Source: Pedobacter hiemivivus
GTDB taxonomy: Bacteria > Bacteroidota > Bacteroidia > Sphingobacteriales > Sphingobacteriaceae
Length of the DNA: 64,000 nucleotides
Reading direction: 5' to 3'
NCBI RefSeq assembly: GCF_004331685.1
Contig: NZ_SJSM01000006.1
Location: forward strand, 179,848-243,847
Shown here: piece by piece, positions 61,220 to 64,000 of the stretch
Layout: each line of letters begins with the position of its first letter
Position numbering within the stretch: the stretch's first letter is position 1
The notes under the pieces: model-generated
The model's database searches: none
Told to the model about the DNA's origin: nothing
Seen by the model: only the letters and a program-made list of their open reading frames with translations
Program-made: the position numbers and the translations under genes

Positions 61220-62099
61220 AATCAGGCGTAATGATATTTAAAGACAGAGGGTTAACAGTAACGGCGATTTCTTTCCCCATAAAATAAGGCTCTCCATCAA
61301 TATGTATGGCATCTTCCTTTATCCGGCTGATGTGTATATTTTTTCCTTTAATAATTTCTACCATATTCGAGTTGTCTGTTTTTAACCGTAGCATTTGATA
61401 AGCCAAAACAGGAATTTTATACAATGGAAACTCCTTTACAATACAAACATCCAGCAAGCCATCTGTAACCGATGCTTTTGGAGAGATGTGTGCATTGTTG
61501 CCATACTGCGAAGAATTGGCTACACTGATCACAAATGCCTTGCGCGAGTATTCCTTTCCATCCACCGTAATCTGATACGTTTGCGGCTTGTAGCTAAACA
61601 TTTCTTGCAAACCCAATTTTACATATCCACTTAGTCCCCGACTCTTATTACCTGCAAACACAGAGCTGATGTGGGCATCAAATCCCATACCGGCCATGTT
61701 AAAAAAGCACTTCTCGTTAAATGTAGCTGTATCAATAACCGATACTTTACATTTATTAATCACGTTTATCGCTTTTACCGTATTCATCGGTATTTTTAAG
61801 AATCTTGCTAAACCATTTCCTGATCCAAAAGGCAAGACACCAAGTATTTTGTTTTGCTGCATTACTTTGGCTGCAACTTCATTTATTGTGCCATCGCCGC
61901 CAACGGCAACAATCACATCAAAGTTCTTGTTTGCAGCTTCCTCCGCTATTTCAGCAGCATGGCCAACATATTCAGTAAAAGCAAAGTTCGGATTGAACTT
62001 TGTCCGATCCAGATGAGCGTCTATCAGTGCAGGAATTTTTAACTTATTCTTCCCCCCCGATATTGGGTTTATGATAAATAAAATATTTAATTTTGACAA
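61209..62099 (-). CDS. Diacylglycerol/lipid kinase family protein (YegS-like)
   Basis: 296 residues. The DAGK catalytic domain has FIINPISGGKNK, the VAVGGDGTINEVAAKV nucleotide-binding loop and LPFGSGNGLARFL. The C-terminal lobe includes DGLLDVCIVKEFPLYKIP and a closing IHIDGEPYF strand. It phosphorylates a lipid, probably diacylglycerol. The start is TTG at 62099 because an in-frame stop lies just upstream and no ATG fits. It overlaps the SUI1 gene. Confidence 0.88.
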   Translation of the reverse strand: MSKLNILFIINPISGGKNKLKIPALIDAHLDRTKFNPNFAFTEYVGHAAEIAEEAANKNFDVIVAVGGDGTINEVAAKVMQQNKILGVLPFGSGNGLARFLKIPMNTVKAINVINKCKVSVIDTATFNEKCFFNMAGMGFDAHISSVFAGNKSRGLSGYVKLGLQEMFSYKPQTYQITVDGKEYSRKAFVISVANSSQYGNNAHISPKASVTDGLLDVCIVKEFPLYKIPVLAYQMLRLKTDNSNMVEIIKGKNIHISRIKEDAIHIDGEPYFMGKEIAVTVNPLSLNIITPDYEA

Positions 62100-62139
62100 G
62101 GTCTTCGCGCTTTATTAGAATACAAAATAATAGATATTT

Positions 62140-62170
62140 TTTGACTATTTGAATATATAGTGTAATTTTG
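62140..62170 (+). promoter_or_regulatory. metK promoter
   Basis: TTTG (62140-62143) and TAATTTTG (62163-62170), 19 nt apart, match both Bacteroidota boxes exactly. The predicted transcript start near 62176 falls just before the riboswitch. Confidence 0.8.
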
Positions 62171-62178
62171 CAGCATTA

Positions 62179-62250
62179 AAGTGGACTGATTTGCGATGCT
62201 ATGTAAAAATAGCGGGATTGCAACCACGTAAAAAAAAGTGCTAACCTGTC
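62179..62250 (+). ncRNA. SAM-II riboswitch upstream of metK
   Basis: The core of the SAM-II aptamer is visible: P1 GTGG (62181-62184) with CCAC (62224-62227), TGATTTG (62187-62193) in loop 1, TTGCAA (62218-62223) directly before the P1 3' strand, an A-rich stretch, and GCTAA (62240-62244) at the pseudoknot end. An extra hairpin, GCTAT/ATAGC (62198-62213), enlarges loop 1. It lies between a strong promoter and metK, the SAM synthetase gene, which fits feedback by SAM. The ribosome site is about 80 nt further on, so how it switches is not obvious. Confidence 0.85.
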
Positions 62251-62333
62251 ATACACTTCATTTTACTGCCTGTTTTTGCAGGATCAACTTCCATTTTACG
62301 TAATTGTTTACTTATTTAAATTAATTATTTAAA

Positions 62334-63584
62334 ATGTCGTATTTATTTACATCAGAATCTGTTTCCGAAGGACATCCTGATAAAATCGCTGATCAAATTT
62401 CTGACGCGCTAATCGATAACTTCTTAGCTTTTGATCCAGATTCAAAAGTAGCATGCGAAACATTAGTGACTACCGGCCAGGTCATTCTAGCCGGAGAGGT
62501 AAAATCTACTACCTACCTGGATGTACAACAAATTGCCCGTGATGTAATCCGTAAAATCGGTTACACCAAAAGTGAGTATATGTTTGAGGCGAACTCTTGC
62601 GGTATCCTTTCGGCTATCCATGAGCAATCTCAAGACATCAACCAAGGAGTGGATAGAAGCAGCAAGGAAGAGCAAGGTGCTGGTGATCAGGGAATGATGT
62701 TTGGTTATGCAACCAGCGAAACTGAAAACTATATGCCTTTGGCCTTAGACTTGTCGCATACTTTGCTACAAGAACTAGCTATCTTAAGACGTGAAAACAA
62801 GGAAATCACTTATTTACGCCCAGATGCGAAATCTCAGGTAACTCTTGAATATTCAGACGATAACAAGCCGGTACGTATTGCTGCGATTGTAATTTCTACA
62901 CAGCATGATGATTTTGCTGAGGAAGCTACAATGCTAGCCAAAATCAAAAAAGACTTAGTTGACATCCTGATTCCAAGAATCATTGCCAAATACCCTCAAT
63001 ACGCACACTTCTTTAACGATAAAATTGAATACCATATCAACCCGACCGGTAAGTTCGTAATCGGCGGTCCACATGGTGATACTGGTTTAACAGGCCGTAA
63101 AATCATTGTAGATACTTATGGTGGTAAAGGTGCACATGGTGGTGGTGCTTTCTCAGGAAAAGATCCAAGTAAGGTTGATAGAAGTGCAGCTTATGCTACT
63201 CGTCACATTGCTAAAAACCTTGCTGCAGCAGGTGTTGCTGATGAAATCCTGGTACAGGTAAGTTACGCTATTGGTGTAGCTCAACCTATGGGAATTTATA
63301 TCAACACTTACGGAACAAGCAAAGTAAACAAAACTGATGGCGAGATTGCTAAAATCGTAGAGGGCATATTTGATATGCGTCCTTACTTTATTGAGCAACG
63401 CTTGAAATTAAGAAATCCCATTTATAGCGAAACAGCTGCTTATGGTCACATGGGCCGTACTCCAGAAACTGTAACCAAAACTTTCAAAACACCAAACGGT
63501 GAAGTGAAAACAGTTACTGTCGAGCTGTTTACCTGGGAGAAACTAGATTTTGTAGATAAAGTGAAAGCTGCTTTTTCTTTATAA
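62334..63584 (+). CDS. metK: S-adenosylmethionine synthetase
   Basis: 416 residues. GHPDKI (13-18), the [16 protein letters not shown] motif, the [21 protein letters not shown] segment and the [12 protein letters not shown] metal/substrate loop are all intact. It makes SAM from methionine and ATP in the cytoplasm. Expression is probably controlled by the SAM-II riboswitch directly upstream. A plus-strand terminator candidate lies 84 nt after the stop. Confidence 0.97.
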   Translation: MSYLFTSESVSEGHPDKIADQISDALIDNFLAFDPDSKVACETLVTTGQVILAGEVKSTTYLDVQQIARDVIRKIGYTKSEYMFEANSCGILSAIHEQSQDINQGVDRSSKEEQGAGDQGMMFGYATSETENYMPLALDLSHTLLQELAILRRENKEITYLRPDAKSQVTLEYSDDNKPVRIAAIVISTQHDDFAEEATMLAKIKKDLVDILIPRIIAKYPQYAHFFNDKIEYHINPTGKFVIGGPHGDTGLTGRKIIVDTYGGKGAHGGGAFSGKDPSKVDRSAAYATRHIAKNLAAAGVADEILVQVSYAIGVAQPMGIYINTYGTSKVNKTDGEIAKIVEGIFDMRPYFIEQRLKLRNPIYSETAAYGHMGRTPETVTKTFKTPNGEVKTVTVELFTWEKLDFVDKVKAAFSL

Positions 63585-63667
63585 GCTTAGTTCTGTAAGA
63601 TACTAAAAGGGGACGTAACGATGGTGAGGGCACTGAAAAAGTTCCTCATTTATGAGCCAGCTTAAGG

Positions 63668-63708
63668 AACGATCAAGTAGAACATGTTTTTTACTTGATC
63701 GTTTTTTT
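63668..63708 (+). terminator. Terminator downstream of metK
   Basis: A perfect 12-bp stem, AACGATCAAGTA (63668-63679) with TACTTGATCGTT (63692-63703), is followed by five further T residues on the plus strand only. It could end the metK transcript or be the outer part of the insertion sequence at the window edge. Confidence 0.8.
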
Positions 63709-63828
63709 ATTGAACAAAGTTGAGATTTCGTTATACTGATTTTTTGATCAATATATACCTGTCTTTTTCGAAGGATAAATAAGCATTTTGGTTGCAATTG
63801 ACTGGATTTAACTCAGATTTATTGAATA

Positions 63829-64000
63829 TTAGATCAGTTTTAGGATTCTTTTTAAGTTTACGGTAAAAATTGCCATAGCCCCCTGCATTTCCATATTCTG
63901 TATTCCATAGGAAGTCGCACGTCTGTATCCATGGACGTTTTTGAGCTCGCTGTTCTTTGCTTCTATCTTGTATCGCTCCTTAGTTTTCTCCTTATAATAT
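63829..64000 (-). CDS. IS1182-family transposase, C-terminal end (cut by window edge)
   Basis: The minus strand encodes 57 codons ending at the stop 63829-63831: KERYKIEAKNSELKN followed by HGYRRATSYGIQNMEMQGAM and FTVNLKRILKLI. The ERY-IEAKNSELKN-HGY and MEMQGAM pattern is that of the DDE transposase C-terminus of IS1182-type elements. The rest of the gene lies outside the window. The sequence near 63631-63645 (GCACTGAAAAAGTTC) is a possible element end, but the inverted partner cannot be seen. Confidence 0.75.
   Translation of the reverse strand, partial: YYKEKTKERYKIEAKNSELKNVHGYRRATSYGIQNMEMQGAMAIFTVNLKRILKLI

Noticed and set aside
63603..63797. 64-residue minus-strand frame after metK
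   Set aside because: It spans the terminator hairpin and has no recognisable domain.

Overview
The window looks like a chromosomal segment of a Bacteroidota bacterium, most likely a Sphingobacteriaceae/Pedobacter-type organism. The base composition is moderately AT-rich. Other pointers are a SusC/SusD pair under a FecR/ECF-sigma switch, type IX secretion genes (porV, gldJ), a 14-gene nuo locus with a short NuoG, Bacteroidota-restricted families (YfhO, DUF4834, DUF4159, DUF6427) and many promoters of the Bacteroidota TTTG / TAnnTTTG type. No prophage, CRISPR array, tRNA or rRNA gene was seen. The only mobile DNA is the end of an IS1182-type transposase gene at the right edge.

Layout. 1-2343 (-): a cut DUF6427-like membrane protein, a glycosyltransferase and an LpxH-like phosphoesterase. 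2344-2838: non-coding, with an unclassified element, a terminator and a small palindrome. 2839-8035 (-): YfhO membrane protein, DUF4834, YwbE and UvrB. 8191-15243 (-): SusD, SusC with an STN signalling domain, FecR anti-sigma and ECF sigma, a complete nutrient-sensing outer-membrane uptake unit with no enzyme genes attached. 15303-17681 (+): a reduced deacetylase-like protein, Upp and YjjG. 17700-24110: a surface-polysaccharide cluster of four glycosyltransferases (-), a Wzx-type flippase (+) and an FkbM methyltransferase (-). 24198-25997 (-): TypA/BipA.

26195-29315 (+) is the most intriguing unit: three tightly packed genes for a GCS2/YbdK carboxylate-amine ligase, a class I glutamine amidotransferase-like protein and an ATP-grasp-like protein. 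Together they look like a pathway for an unknown amide- or peptide-bonded small molecule. 29366-31678 (+) is a small redox/stress group: FeoB-associated Cys-rich peptide, Crp/Fnr regulator, YceI and pirin. Between pirin and the convergent ispF lies an inverted pair of ~70-nt hairpin elements around a shared strong terminator. 32561-35551 holds divergent porV and gldJ, without porU between them. 35623-40021 (-) holds a biotin carrier protein, DUF4159, RsmE, a CorC-type transporter, pyrophosphatase and DedA.

40067-52886 (-) encodes all 14 subunits of NADH:quinone oxidoreductase; nuoA is set apart from nuoB by a hairpin and a promoter-like box. 52963-58840 (-) is an ExbB-ExbD-ExbD-TonB energising operon followed by a 2-TM peptide, a PstS-like lipoprotein and a TPR protein. 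It would power the SusC receptor encoded in the same window. 59114-62099 (-): PEP carboxykinase, SUI1/YciH and a lipid kinase. 62334-63584 (+): metK, preceded by a good promoter and a SAM-II riboswitch. The IS1182-type transposase fragment closes the window.

All calls rest on reading the sequence and on family knowledge; no database search was run.
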